DNA of 11,615 bases from Chloroflexota bacterium (GTDB lineage Bacteria; Chloroflexota; Dehalococcoidia; Tepidiformales; Tepidiformaceae): NCBI GenBank assembly GCA_021823905.1, contig JAKALX010000078.1, positions 1 through 11,615 on the forward strand, written 5' to 3'. Each line of letters opens with the position of its first letter. The first letter of the stretch is position 1. Under the pieces are notes generated by a model. That model was not told where the DNA came from, ran no database searches, and saw only the letters and a program-made list of their open reading frames with translations. This document shows positions 1 through 7,467 of the stretch, piece after piece. A program made the translations under genes and the position numbers.

Positions 1-82
1 AAAGCGTGTGCAGCTCGACCAGCGGCGTGTTGCCAACCAGCCCTCGGATCGACTCGAACACGCGCGACGAGACACCGGTCAC
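1..82 (-). CDS. Cysteine synthase / cystathionine beta-synthase family, N-terminal fragment (runs off left edge)
   Basis: Only the first 27 codons are present. The minus-strand translation contains ESIRGLVGNTPLVEL, the very conserved N-terminus of the fold-type II PLP enzymes CysK, CysM and CBS, which make cysteine or cystathionine from activated serine. The PLP lysine and the substrate loops lie outside the window, so CysK, CysM and CBS cannot be told apart. I take the GTG at 82 as start: no Shine-Dalgarno precedes it, but a TACACT -10-like box ends 6 nt upstream, which fits a leaderless transcript. An in-frame GTG at 61 (giving MFESIRG...) is a plausible alternative. It is divergent from the lipoprotein gene at 248. 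metH nearby is in the same amino acid pathway, but the two are not in one operon. Confidence 0.8.
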   Translation of the reverse strand, partial: MTGVSSRVFESIRGLVGNTPLVELHTL

Positions 83-88
83 GTTTGG

Positions 89-94
89 AGTGTA
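89..94 (-). promoter_or_regulatory. -10-like box for the cysteine synthase-type gene
   Basis: TACACT on the minus strand ends 6 nt before the GTG start at 82, placing transcription start at or next to the start codon. No good -35 hexamer was seen. The same hexamer sits in front of the divergent lipoprotein gene (222-227). Confidence 0.3.
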
Positions 95-120
95 CCGCGC
101 TTGCGCTCGTGAGCGGCCGG

Positions 121-151
121 AATCGGCAATCGACAATCGGCAATCGACAAT
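121..151. repeat. Heptamer tandem repeat (AATCGRC)x4
   Basis: Four perfect 7-bp units alternate AATCGGC and AATCGAC, followed by a partial AAT. The array lies in the intergenic region between the divergent cysteine synthase-type gene and the first lipoprotein gene. Short intergenic heptamer arrays expand by slippage; no function can be read from it. Confidence 0.75.
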
Positions 152-221
152 GAATAACGCGTGATTTACCTGTCCCTGAAACAGTGGACCGCCGCGTTCC
201 GTCTGGACTCCTACGGCGACG

Positions 222-227
222 TACACT
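222..227 (+). promoter_or_regulatory. -10-like box for the first lipoprotein gene
   Basis: TACACT lies 20 nt before the ATG at 248. It would give a leader of roughly 14 nt that still includes the GGAG ribosome site at 237-240. A -35 match is not evident, so this is a weak call based on position and on the identical hexamer in front of the divergent gene. Confidence 0.3.
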
Positions 228-247
228 CGTCGCCAGGGAGAGAAGCG

Positions 248-694
248 ATGCGAAAGTCACTTGCATGTGTGGTACTCGTGGCGCTGGTCGGCGCAGCCGT
301 GGCGGCCTGCGGCAGCGATTCGAGCGCGGCCGCACCATCGCCGGCGGGCCGCAGTGCGACCGTTTCTCAGTCCATGTCGTCTGCTACCGCGACGCGCACG
401 GCCACGCCGGCCGTGACCGCTGTCGTCGGGGGATCGCTGCCCGGATCGCCCTCCGTCTCGCTTGCCGACGACGGCAAGACGATTTCGCTCGCGGTTGGCG
501 AGACGTTCTTGCTCGCCCTCGGCGATGGCGCGTGGACGGTAGACGTCGACAACCAGGCAGTCGTCAGCCGTGTCCCGAATATCACCGTCGTGCGCGGCGC
601 CCAGGGCGTGTACGCGGCGCATGCCGCCGGGACCGCGCACATGACCGCCAAGAACGGCTCGCTCACGTTCAAGCTGACGATCGTGGTGAAATGA
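248..694 (+). CDS. Small secreted lipoprotein, beta-rich domain, function unknown (148 aa)
   Basis: The start is the ATG at 248, preceded by GGAG about 7 nt upstream; the longer frame from 161 would put 29 non-signal residues before the signal peptide. Residues 1-20 form a lipoprotein signal: MRK, a hydrophobic core, then lipobox VAAC with C21 as the lipidated residue. A low-complexity Ser/Ala/Thr/Pro linker follows (about 24-60). The C-terminal 75 residues are beta-strand-rich (GKTISLAVGETFLLAL ... NGSLTFKLTIVV) and recall the Ig-like chagasin/I42 inhibitor or bacterial Ig-type fold, but the chagasin NPTTGY loop is absent. The protein is expected to be anchored outside the cytoplasmic membrane. 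The next lipoprotein gene follows by 71 nt. I do not recognise a specific family. Confidence 0.75.
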   Translation: MRKSLACVVLVALVGAAVAACGSDSSAAAPSPAGRSATVSQSMSSATATRTATPAVTAVVGGSLPGSPSVSLADDGKTISLAVGETFLLALGDGAWTVDVDNQAVVSRVPNITVVRGAQGVYAAHAAGTAHMTAKNGSLTFKLTIVVK

Positions 695-765
695 GATCTG
701 GCTGGCGCCCTTTGCAGTGCTGCCGGTCTATTATCGCCAGCAGTCTTCCGAAGGATGGTCCGCTC

Positions 766-1491
766 GTGATTCGCTTGCCGCTTGTTGTCGCGCTCCTCGC
801 CCTGCTCGGACTTTCCGCCTTCGCCTGTGGCGGCGGCGACAGCAGCGGAAGCCCGGCCGGGCCCGGTCTGCCTGTGGCCGGTTCGTCGAACGCCGCGGTG
901 AAGACCGGCGCGGGAACCTGTGAAGTCAAGGTCACCGGCGACCTCACGCTGAGTTACAAGGGGCAGGGTGGCCCCAGCGCCGTCGGCTCCGACTACTGGC
1001 TCACCGACGACGAGGTTCGCAACGCGGTCTCAATGATGACCGGGCTCGGGAGCAACGCCTCCGACGCGGAGAAGAAGAAGGCCGTCGACGCCGCGATGAA
1101 GAACGACCCGCGCCTCTACCTGCTCATCCTGAACTGCGTGTCGGGAACCGGCGATACGAAGAACAGCCTCTCGCTCCTGCCGTCGGGCGGGTCGAAATAC
1201 GCCGACGTCCCCTTCAAACCGGGCCAGTACACCATCCCGAAGGGCGGCCTCCTTGGTGGCGGCGACAAGCCCGGCGAGTTCTCCGTTCTCCTTTCCCTCG
1301 GCAAGGACGCCTACAAGGTCTCCGAGGACGGCAAGCTGAGCATCACGAAATTCGACAAGACCGGCATCGCGGGTTCGTTCAGCTTCAAGGCCGAGCAGGG
1401 CTTTCCGAAAGACAACGCGGCGCCGAAGAAGATCAGCGTCGACGGAACGTTCGACTTCCCCTGCAGCGGCGGCGGGAACTGCAAGAAGTAG
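766..1491 (+). CDS. Secreted lipoprotein of unknown function (241 aa)
   Basis: I chose the GTG at 766: it gives a compact signal peptide (MIRLPLVVALLALLGLSAFA) ending at C21, with GAAGGA about 10 nt upstream. An ATG at 691, overlapping the previous stop, would add 25 residues including two cysteines and no signal-like start. After C21 comes a GGGDSSGS linker. The mature part carries four further cysteines (C52, C124, C233, C239), enough for two disulfides, consistent with an extracytoplasmic protein. It is lysine-rich and has Gly/Ser-rich turns such as SLLPSGGSKY and GGLLGGGDKPGE. No enzyme motif was recognised. It lies 71 nt after another lipoprotein gene, perhaps co-transcribed, although a TATTAT at 729-734 could be a separate -10. 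It converges on the acetyltransferase gene 32 bp further on. Confidence 0.75.
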   Translation: MIRLPLVVALLALLGLSAFACGGGDSSGSPAGPGLPVAGSSNAAVKTGAGTCEVKVTGDLTLSYKGQGGPSAVGSDYWLTDDEVRNAVSMMTGLGSNASDAEKKKAVDAAMKNDPRLYLLILNCVSGTGDTKNSLSLLPSGGSKYADVPFKPGQYTIPKGGLLGGGDKPGEFSVLLSLGKDAYKVSEDGKLSITKFDKTGIAGSFSFKAEQGFPKDNAAPKKISVDGTFDFPCSGGGNCKK

Positions 1492-1523
1492 ACAGCGACC
1501 CGAGACCAGAGGGCCAGCGACGG

Positions 1524-2306
1524 TCAGACGCGCGACTTCGAAAGTTGCCACATCCAGCCGATCGGCCGAAGGCCAAGCCGGGCCGCGACGCGCTGGGAGG
1601 CGAGGTTGTCGGCGGACGTGCTGTAGAACGCGATCCGACCGGTCGCGAGGACCTGCGACGCCCACGCAGCCGTGACAGCGACTCCATATCCTTGCCGGCG
1701 GAAGTCAGCCTCCGTCCGGAGGCCCGCCTCCGCCGCCGTGCCGGTGAGCCGGGCGCAGAAACAGAGCGAGACGACTTCCTCGGCGGCGATCATCGCAGCC
1801 CACGGCCCGAGCTTGCCATTGAGCAGCAACTCCCATTCCCAGGGTTCCCAGTTCGCGTCTTCCGGCGGTGCAAGGCGCCTGAAGTCGGCCGCGACGTCTT
1901 CGGATCGGACAAGTCCGGCCGCCAATGGACCGGCGGGCACGCCCTCGCAGACGTAGCTCGGCCCGCTCGCGACCTCGACAGGTCCGAGATCCGCGGACAG
2001 GCGCTGGCGCAGATCGTCGATGAGCGCGGGCCACGTGCCGTCCCTGGGCGGGCGGGGAAATGCCAGATTGAGTCCCCGGCGTGTCGCCAGCGCTCCGCGC
2101 ACCGTGATCTCCTCTGCCAGCGCCTCGGGAATATCGGGTCCGAAGGCAACGGTGATCGCGCCGTCGGATGCGGCGATGACCAGGTCCGGAGCAGGACCGT
2201 CGTTGAAGAGGCTCGCCCGAAGCAGCCGCCCGGCCCCGTTCCGCTTCCAGAGCGTCTCGATCTCGAGTTCCAGCAGCTCCCGGTCCGAGAGCGTCCTCGC
2301 GTCCAT
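1524..2306 (-). CDS. GNAT-family N-acetyltransferase (260 aa)
   Basis: The C-terminal domain (about 130-255) has the acetyl-CoA pyrophosphate loop RRQGYG (203-208; the family's R/Q-x-x-G-x-G/A motif) preceded by strand AAEAGLRTEADF, and the late motif NLASQRVAARLGLRPIG (234-250) typical of GNAT enzymes. Such enzymes move an acetyl group from acetyl-CoA to an amine; the substrate cannot be read here. Residues 1-125 form an N-terminal extension of unknown fold, as in FR47-like GNATs with a duplicated half-domain. The ATG at 2306 has only a weak purine-rich ribosome site (AGAGAG). It starts 36 nt after the metH stop on the same strand, so it may be read from metH transcripts; no functional link to methionine synthesis is implied. 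Its neighbour downstream is convergent. Confidence 0.85.
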   Translation of the reverse strand: MDARTLSDRELLELEIETLWKRNGAGRLLRASLFNDGPAPDLVIAASDGAITVAFGPDIPEALAEEITVRGALATRRGLNLAFPRPPRDGTWPALIDDLRQRLSADLGPVEVASGPSYVCEGVPAGPLAAGLVRSEDVAADFRRLAPPEDANWEPWEWELLLNGKLGPWAAMIAAEEVVSLCFCARLTGTAAEAGLRTEADFRRQGYGVAVTAAWASQVLATGRIAFYSTSADNLASQRVAARLGLRPIGWMWQLSKSRV

Positions 2307-2319
2307 AGGCGGAGATTCT

Positions 2320-2340
2320 CTCTGGTCTCTGGTCTCCGGT
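2320..2340. repeat. Heptamer tandem repeat (CTCTGGT)x2 + CTCCGGT
   Basis: Three 7-bp units fill most of the 36-bp gap between the metH stop and the acetyltransferase start. A 10-bp piece (CTCTGGTCTC, 2320-2329) recurs inverted as GAGACCAGAG at 1502-1511 on the other side of the acetyltransferase gene. With the array at 121-151 this is a second heptamer array in the window. Confidence 0.65.
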
Positions 2341-2342
2341 CT

Positions 2343-5300
2343 TCACCGGATGACGAAGTACCGCGCTTCCGGGTGGTGCGCGACGACCGCCGCCGTCGTC
2401 TGCTCCGGGTGCCACTGGAACGTCTCGCTCAGCTCCACGCCGATTCGCTCCGGCTTCAGCAGCGTCGCCATGGCGGCCTGCTCCTCGAGGTCCGGGCAGG
2501 CCGGGTAGCCGAAGCTGTAGCGGCTCCCCTGGTACGCCTGGGCGAAGAGCTTCCGGATCTCCTTCGCGTCCTGCCCACCAATTCCGAGCTCCTCGCGGAT
2601 GCGCTTGTGCCAGAACTCCGCCAGCGCCTCGGCCGATTCGACCGCGAACCCATGGAAGTGCAAGTAGTCGCGGTATTCGTTCGCCTGGAAGAGCTCCTGC
2701 GCGTGCTCGGTCGCTTTCGAACCCATCGTCACGAGCGCCAGCGGCAGGACGTCAAACTGCTCTGGCACGCCCTCGCCGTTCCAGCCCGCTTCTTCGGCCG
2801 AAAGGAAGAAGTCCGCGATGCACAGCCGCTTGCCCGTCGGTTGCCGTGGGAAGGTGAAGCGCACCGGCTCGCCCGACGGTTTTCCGTCCACGACGTCAGG
2901 CCAGGCGATCACCTCGTTCTTCTCGGCCAGCGCCGGGAAGTAGCCATAGACCACCTGCGGAACCAGGAGCTGCTCGGCGATCGCCTGCTCCTGCAGCCGC
3001 CGGAGCACCGGCCGCACCTCTTCCTCGATGAACCCCTCGTATTCGCTCTCGCTCCGTTGCCCCCGCTGGTACTGCCACTGCCCCCGGAAGAGCGCCACCT
3101 CGTTGATGTACGGGTAGACGTCCCGCAGCGAGAGCCCGCGTACGATCCGCTCGCCCCAGAACGGCGGCTTTGGGATCGCCACTCCACGCGTCACGGGGCT
3201 CTTCGCATAGTCTGAGGGCGACGGGCCGCCAGCGCTGTCCGTTCCCGGGATCGGCGGGGTTGTGGCGCGCACCTCGTCGTAGCCCGTGTCCGGGCTGACC
3301 GTTTCGCCGCCGCGCGTCAGCACGGGCAGCTTTTCACCGGCCCGCAGCGCCGGCACGACTTTGTCCAGCGTCGACAGCCCTTCGAACGCGTCCTGGGCGT
3401 AATAGACGCTGCCCTTGTAGATGCCGCGCAGATCATGCTCGACATAACGGCGAGTCAGTGCCGCTCCCCCGAGGATCACGGGGTAGTGGAACAGCTCCCG
3501 CGAGTTCAGCTCCTCCAGGTCCTCGCGCATGACGACCGTGCTCTTCACGAGCAGTCCCGAGAGCCCGATCGCGTCCGCGTCTATCTCCTCGGCCTTGTCG
3601 ATCACGTTCTGGATGGGCTGTTTGATCCCGATGTTGTGCACGGTGTAGCCGTTGTTCGTGAGGATGATGTCCACGAGGTTCTTCCCGATGTCGTGGACGT
3701 CGCCACGAACGGTCGCCAGTACGACACGCCCCTTCGTGCTGCCGGCGGCGCGTTCCATGTACGGCTCCAGGTAGGCGACCGCCGCCTTCATCGTCTCCGC
3801 GCTCTGGAGCACAAACGGCAGCTGCATCTTCCCCGACCCGAAGAGCTCGCCGACGACCCGCATCCCATCCAGCAGGAAGTCGTTGATGATCGTCAGCGGC
3901 TCGAAGTGCGCCAGCGCCTCCGCGAGGTCGTCTTCCAGCCCGCGCCGGTCGCCGTCGACGATCCGCTGCCCGAGGCGCTGATCCACCGGCAGGGTCGCGC
4001 GGTCGGTCTTCGCGGCCTTTTCCGTCTCGACGTTTTCGAACAGCGCGATGAACGCCGTCAGCGGGTCGTAACCCTCTCGCCGGCGGTCGTAGATGAGATC
4101 GCGCGCCGCCTCCAACTGCGCCTCCGGGATGCGGTTCAGCGGCAGGATCTGCTTCGCGTTCACAATCGCCGCGTCCAGCCCGTGCTCGACCGCCTCGAAA
4201 AGGAAGACCGAGTTGAGCACGCGCCGCGCCGCGGGCTTGAGCCCGAAGGAGCAGTTCGAGACGCCCAGCACGGTGTGCACTCCGGGCAGCTCCGCCTTCA
4301 CCCGCCGGATCGCGTTCAGCGTCTCCATCGCGTCGCCGCGCAGGTCCTCCTGCCCGCCCGAGAGCGGGAACGTCAGGCAGTCGAACAGCAGGTCGCCCGG
4401 CTCCATCCCGAAGCGCTCCACCGCGATCTCGTGGATGCGCTTCGCCACGCGCACCTTCCACTCGGTCGTCCGCGCCTGGCCTTCCTCGTCGATGGTGAGC
4501 GCGATGGCGGCCGTCCCGTGCCGCCGGATCAGGGGCAGCACCCGGCTGATCTTCCGCTCGCCGTCCTCGAGGTTGATCGAGTTCACGATCGCCTTGCCGC
4601 CGTAGAGCTTCAGCGCCGCCTCGATCACCGGCGGCTCTGTGCTGTCGAAGACCAGCGGCAACGTCGACTGCGTCCGCAGCACGCTCACCAGCCGCTCCAT
4701 GTCGGGCACGCCGTTGCGCCCGACGTAGTCGACCATCACGTCGAGGACATGCGCGCCCTCGGCGGCCTGCTCCTTCGCTAGCCCGGCCATCCCGTCCAGG
4801 TCGCCCGCGAGCAGCAGGTCGCGGAAGAGCCGCGACCCGGTCGCGTTCGTCCGCTCGCCAACGACCAGGAATGACGTTTCCTGCTCCAGCGGCACCGAGG
4901 TGTAGAGGGACGAAACGTTCGCCTCGTAGTTGCGAGTTCCGTCCGCCAGGAAGTAGCGTGCGGCGTCGCGTTCCTTCGGAGTCCGGCGGCCGATGGCTGC
5001 GATCGCGGCTTCGAAGTGCGCCGGCGACGTGCCGCAGCAACCCGCGGCGATGTTCGTCCCGAACTCGTCAACGAAGATCCTCTGGAAGCGCGCGAACTCA
5101 TCCGGCGTCAGCTTGTAGCAGGCCTCGCCGTTTACCAGCTCCGGCAGCCCCGCGTTCGGCCCGATGAACACCGGCCGGCGCGAATGCTCCGCCAGGTACC
5201 GCACGTGCTCGACCATCTGCTCCGGGCCCGTCGCGCAGTTGATCCCGATGACGTCGACCACGTCGAGCAGGTCCAGCGTCGTCAGCGCGCAGGCGATGTC

Positions 5301-5918
5301 CGAGCCCAGGAGCATCGTCCCGGTCGTCTCGATCGTGACCGAGGCGATGACCGGGAGACGGGCGCCCATCTCGGCGAACACGTCCGAGATCGCCGCGAGC
5401 GCGGCCTTCGTCTGCAGCAGGTCCTGGCAGGTTTCGACTTTGAGGACGTCAATCCCGCCTTCGATCAGGCCGCGCGCCTGCTCCTGGTAGCTTTCCACTA
5501 GCTCGTCCCAGGTGATGTGCCCGAGGGAGGGCAGCTTCGTCCCCGGCCCCATGGTTCCGAACGAGTACCGTGGCCAATCGGGGGTCGAGAACTCGTCGCG
5601 CACGCGCCCGAGCTGCTCGGCGGCCAGGCGGTTGATCTCGCGGACGCGGTCGGTCAGCCCGTACTCGGCGAACACGACCTTGTTTGCCCCGAACGTCGCG
5701 CTGTCCACCGCGTCGCAGCCGGCGGCGTAGAAGCTGCGCTGGATCTTCGCCAGCGCGCCGGGGTCGGAGATCACGAGGTACTCGTTGCAGCCGTCGATCC
5801 CGCCATAGTCCGGCCCCGGGCGCAGCCCCAGGATCGTCGAGCCGATCGGCCCGGCGGCGAAGAGCACCTGCGAGCGCAGCCGCTCGATGAACGGATGGTT
5901 GAGCGGTTCGTAGGCCAT
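2343..5918 (-). CDS. metH: Cobalamin-dependent methionine synthase (5-methyltetrahydrofolate-homocysteine methyltransferase)
   Basis: Full-length MetH, 1191 aa, in the usual range for the family (about 1180-1230). It transfers a methyl group from methyltetrahydrofolate via cobalamin to homocysteine in the cytoplasm. Modules in order: homocysteine/zinc barrel (about 10-315) with zinc cysteines C228 in GINCATGP and C294/C295 in GCCGTSP; pterin-binding barrel (about 345-620) starting FLVVGERTNATGSR; cobalamin cap (about 640-725) with MQLPFVLQSAETMKAA; cobalamin Rossmann domain (about 728-865) with DVHDIG, in which H742 is the lower axial ligand, then GLSGLLVKST; and the SAM-dependent reactivation domain (about 910-1191) with RGLSLRDVYPYINE, GYPACPDLEEQ and the terminal HHPEARYF. 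A Pro/Gly/Ser-rich linker (about 870-910) joins the last two. All key residues are present, so it should be active. The ATG at 5918 has no Shine-Dalgarno but has a close extended -10 box. The acetyltransferase gene follows downstream. Confidence 0.98.
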   Translation of the reverse strand: MAYEPLNHPFIERLRSQVLFAAGPIGSTILGLRPGPDYGGIDGCNEYLVISDPGALAKIQRSFYAAGCDAVDSATFGANKVVFAEYGLTDRVREINRLAAEQLGRVRDEFSTPDWPRYSFGTMGPGTKLPSLGHITWDELVESYQEQARGLIEGGIDVLKVETCQDLLQTKAALAAISDVFAEMGARLPVIASVTIETTGTMLLGSDIACALTTLDLLDVVDVIGINCATGPEQMVEHVRYLAEHSRRPVFIGPNAGLPELVNGEACYKLTPDEFARFQRIFVDEFGTNIAAGCCGTSPAHFEAAIAAIGRRTPKERDAARYFLADGTRNYEANVSSLYTSVPLEQETSFLVVGERTNATGSRLFRDLLLAGDLDGMAGLAKEQAAEGAHVLDVMVDYVGRNGVPDMERLVSVLRTQSTLPLVFDSTEPPVIEAALKLYGGKAIVNSINLEDGERKISRVLPLIRRHGTAAIALTIDEEGQARTTEWKVRVAKRIHEIAVERFGMEPGDLLFDCLTFPLSGGQEDLRGDAMETLNAIRRVKAELPGVHTVLGVSNCSFGLKPAARRVLNSVFLFEAVEHGLDAAIVNAKQILPLNRIPEAQLEAARDLIYDRRREGYDPLTAFIALFENVETEKAAKTDRATLPVDQRLGQRIVDGDRRGLEDDLAEALAHFEPLTIINDFLLDGMRVVGELFGSGKMQLPFVLQSAETMKAAVAYLEPYMERAAGSTKGRVVLATVRGDVHDIGKNLVDIILTNNGYTVHNIGIKQPIQNVIDKAEEIDADAIGLSGLLVKSTVVMREDLEELNSRELFHYPVILGGAALTRRYVEHDLRGIYKGSVYYAQDAFEGLSTLDKVVPALRAGEKLPVLTRGGETVSPDTGYDEVRATTPPIPGTDSAGGPSPSDYAKSPVTRGVAIPKPPFWGERIVRGLSLRDVYPYINEVALFRGQWQYQRGQRSESEYEGFIEEEVRPVLRRLQEQAIAEQLLVPQVVYGYFPALAEKNEVIAWPDVVDGKPSGEPVRFTFPRQPTGKRLCIADFFLSAEEAGWNGEGVPEQFDVLPLALVTMGSKATEHAQELFQANEYRDYLHFHGFAVESAEALAEFWHKRIREELGIGGQDAKEIRKLFAQAYQGSRYSFGYPACPDLEEQAAMATLLKPERIGVELSETFQWHPEQTTAAVVAHHPEARYFVIR

Positions 5919-5929
5919 GGGTGCAGTTC

Positions 5930-5938
5930 AGCGTATCA
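5930..5938 (-). promoter_or_regulatory. Extended -10 promoter element in front of metH
   Basis: Minus-strand TGATACGCT matches the extended -10 pattern TGnTAnnnT. It ends 11 nt before the metH ATG, which would leave only a few untranslated bases and explains the missing Shine-Dalgarno. No matching -35 was seen, as is usual for extended -10 promoters. Confidence 0.4.
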
Positions 5939-6074
5939 GGGCGGGGGGAGAAGGCGTAAGGCAGAGGTTTGACGGGGTGAAGACCGCGTCTTGCGGGTGA
6001 CGATCGGCCCCGCCCGGATCCCTTCCGCGTGCCACTGGCGGCGACGTGAGGGGATAGACTGACTGGCGCGGCCT

Positions 6075-6090
6075 CCCGCCGGACGACGGG
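6075..6090. other. Compact hairpin in the metH / transporter intergenic region
   Basis: CCCGCC GGAC GACGGG can form a 6-bp stem (one G-T pair on one strand) with a 4-nt loop. It lies in the 250-bp gap between the transporter stop (6169) and the metH start (5918). With the hairpin at 6141-6161 it could help end transporter transcription, but there is no T-tract. Apart from these hairpins and the metH -10 box I see nothing in this gap: no B12-box or SAM-box consensus on the metH strand. Confidence 0.35.
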
Positions 6091-6140
6091 ATCTCCGTGT
6101 GCGAGAAGCGACGCTCTCCCGACTCGATGCCAGATGTCCC

Positions 6141-6161
6141 GGCTGTTGCGGTAACGCAGCC
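6141..6161 (-). terminator. Possible terminator hairpin after the Nramp-like gene
   Basis: GGCTG-TTG-CG, loop GTAA, CGCAGCC: a 7-bp GC stem with a 3-nt bulge starting 7 nt after the transporter stop on the minus strand. No U-tract follows, so if it acts it is not a classical intrinsic terminator. Confidence 0.3.
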
Positions 6162-6168
6162 CGCGCTG

Positions 6169-7467
6169 CTAGGGCAGTCCCGAGGTCGCGACCGAATAGA
6201 TGAGCGCGACGTCGGCCACCACGAGAACGACGACGGCCAGGATTCCCATGATCTTCGTCCAGAGGCCGTTTGCGAAGTCTCCCATTACCCTTCGGCTGGA
6301 TGTCAGGAGCACCAAAAGCACGACGAGGAACGGCGCGACGAGACCGTCGACCACCTGTGAGTAGAAGAGCCCCTTCACAGGATCGACCCCGGATACCGCC
6401 AGTTGCACCCCCACCAGGAACGAGAGCCCGATCACGATGTAGAACTGTGGGGCATTGCTCACCTGTCGATCGAGGCTGCGCCGCCACCCTGCGAGCCCGG
6501 CCACTGAGTAAGCCGTGGACGCCGCGAGCACCGGGATTGCGAGCAGTCCCGCGCCAATAATTCCCATGGCGAACAGGTATTTTGCATACGAACCAGCCAC
6601 CGGCTCCAGGGCCTGGGCTATCTCTGCCGCCGTTCCCGCCGACGTGCCCTTTGAGAAGAGCACTGTTGCCGTCACCACCACGATGAAGAACGCGATGACG
6701 TTCGAAAAGACCATGCCGACAGCGACGTCGAGGTTGGCCCGGGACATGCCCTGGACCCCTCGCTTCTCTTCGAGTTCGGCGCTGGTCTGCCAGAAGAAGA
6801 GGTACGGCGTGATCGTGGTGCCTAGCAGCCCGACCGCCCCAATGAAATACGTGCCCTTGAAGTCGATCTGCGGAAGGACTGTCTGTTTGAACGCAGCACC
6901 CCAGTGGGGGTGCGCGAGAAACGCCGCGGCGATGTAACTCCCGAACACCGCAAGCAGCCAGAGCAGGTACTTCCGAACGGCGCGATAGTCGAGAAATATC
7001 GTCACGTATGCCATGAGCGCCGCGGTGGGAACGATGAAGTAGAGGTAGTCGATTCCGGTGATCAGATCGATGACGGCTGCGATCATCACGAGGTCCGCGC
7101 CAATTGTCAGTGTGTTGGCGATGATCGTCAGCAGTACGGCGGTCACGGCGACGTTGCGGCCGTAGTGGGTCCGGATGGATGTGGCCAGGTCGGTCTTGGT
7201 GACATTCGCGATCTTGGCGCTCATCTGCTGCACGGCTATCAGCAGGGGCGTGGATGCTAGGAGCAGCCAGTTTTGCGAGAAGCCGTTCTGCGCGCCCACG
7301 ACGGAATACGTCGTGATCCCCGCGGGATCGTTGTCGGCGCCGCCGGTGATCAGCCCTGGGCCCAGTACCTTGAGCACATCGCGGGGCGAGAGGCGCCGAG
7401 CGCTAGCGACCGCTTCGCTCGGCGTTGGTTCGGCGGTGGAGCGTCCTGTCGGTCGACGGAACCTCAA
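6169..7467 (-). CDS. Nramp-superfamily divalent metal transporter, NRMT-like motif variant (432 aa)
   Basis: A polytopic inner-membrane protein with about 11 hydrophobic segments and the Nramp layout. The first unwound helix carries GADNDPAG (43-50), where canonical Nramp has DPGN. The sixth carries TTITPYLFFWQ (217-227), where canonical Nramp has the methionine of MPH. This combination is known from Nramp-related magnesium transporters, which lack the methionine that selects Mn/Fe, so Mg2+ (or a broader divalent ion range) is the likelier cargo; canonical H+/Mn2+ uptake is the alternative. The start is a TTG at 7467 whose frame overlaps the upstream stop by 4 bp (TTGA). This indicates translational coupling to the 203-aa gene, and no better in-frame start precedes the conserved region. 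The N-terminal 25 residues are polar and basic. Confidence 0.9.
   Translation of the reverse strand: MRFRRPTGRSTAEPTPSEAVASARRLSPRDVLKVLGPGLITGGADNDPAGITTYSVVGAQNGFSQNWLLLASTPLLIAVQQMSAKIANVTKTDLATSIRTHYGRNVAVTAVLLTIIANTLTIGADLVMIAAVIDLITGIDYLYFIVPTAALMAYVTIFLDYRAVRKYLLWLLAVFGSYIAAAFLAHPHWGAAFKQTVLPQIDFKGTYFIGAVGLLGTTITPYLFFWQTSAELEEKRGVQGMSRANLDVAVGMVFSNVIAFFIVVVTATVLFSKGTSAGTAAEIAQALEPVAGSYAKYLFAMGIIGAGLLAIPVLAASTAYSVAGLAGWRRSLDRQVSNAPQFYIVIGLSFLVGVQLAVSGVDPVKGLFYSQVVDGLVAPFLVVLLVLLTSSRRVMGDFANGLWTKIMGILAVVVLVVADVALIYSVATSGLP

Noticed and set aside
184..765. Upstream extension of the 241-aa lipoprotein frame to 184 (435 codons) or to ATG 691
   Set aside because: The extension overlaps the first lipoprotein in another frame, is Arg-rich, and would bury the signal peptide; the GTG at 766 gives a proper lipoprotein start.
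1492..1523. Shared terminator between the convergent lipoprotein and acetyltransferase genes
   Set aside because: No stable stem or T-tract is visible in the 32-bp gap.
1545..3215. Long plus-strand open frame (556 codons) across the acetyltransferase and metH
   Set aside because: Composition is Arg/Leu/Val-rich antisense translation of two well-supported minus-strand genes; no domain is recognisable. This is a GC-rich shadow frame.
3433..5040. Second long minus-strand frame (535 codons) inside metH
   Set aside because: Out-of-frame with the complete MetH protein and dominated by Arg/Ala/Gly/Asp repeats typical of shifted GC-rich codons.
6001..6168. Possible cobalamin or SAM riboswitch in front of metH
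   Set aside because: GCCACTGG, which recalls part of a cobalamin riboswitch, occurs only on the plus strand, the wrong one for metH. The B12-box and SAM-I core are not found on the minus strand, and the -10 box near the ATG would exclude a long leader.
5936..6487. Minus-strand frame of 183 codons spanning the metH leader and the 3' end of the transporter gene
   Set aside because: It overlaps the transporter in another frame, has no family resemblance and has no ribosome site.
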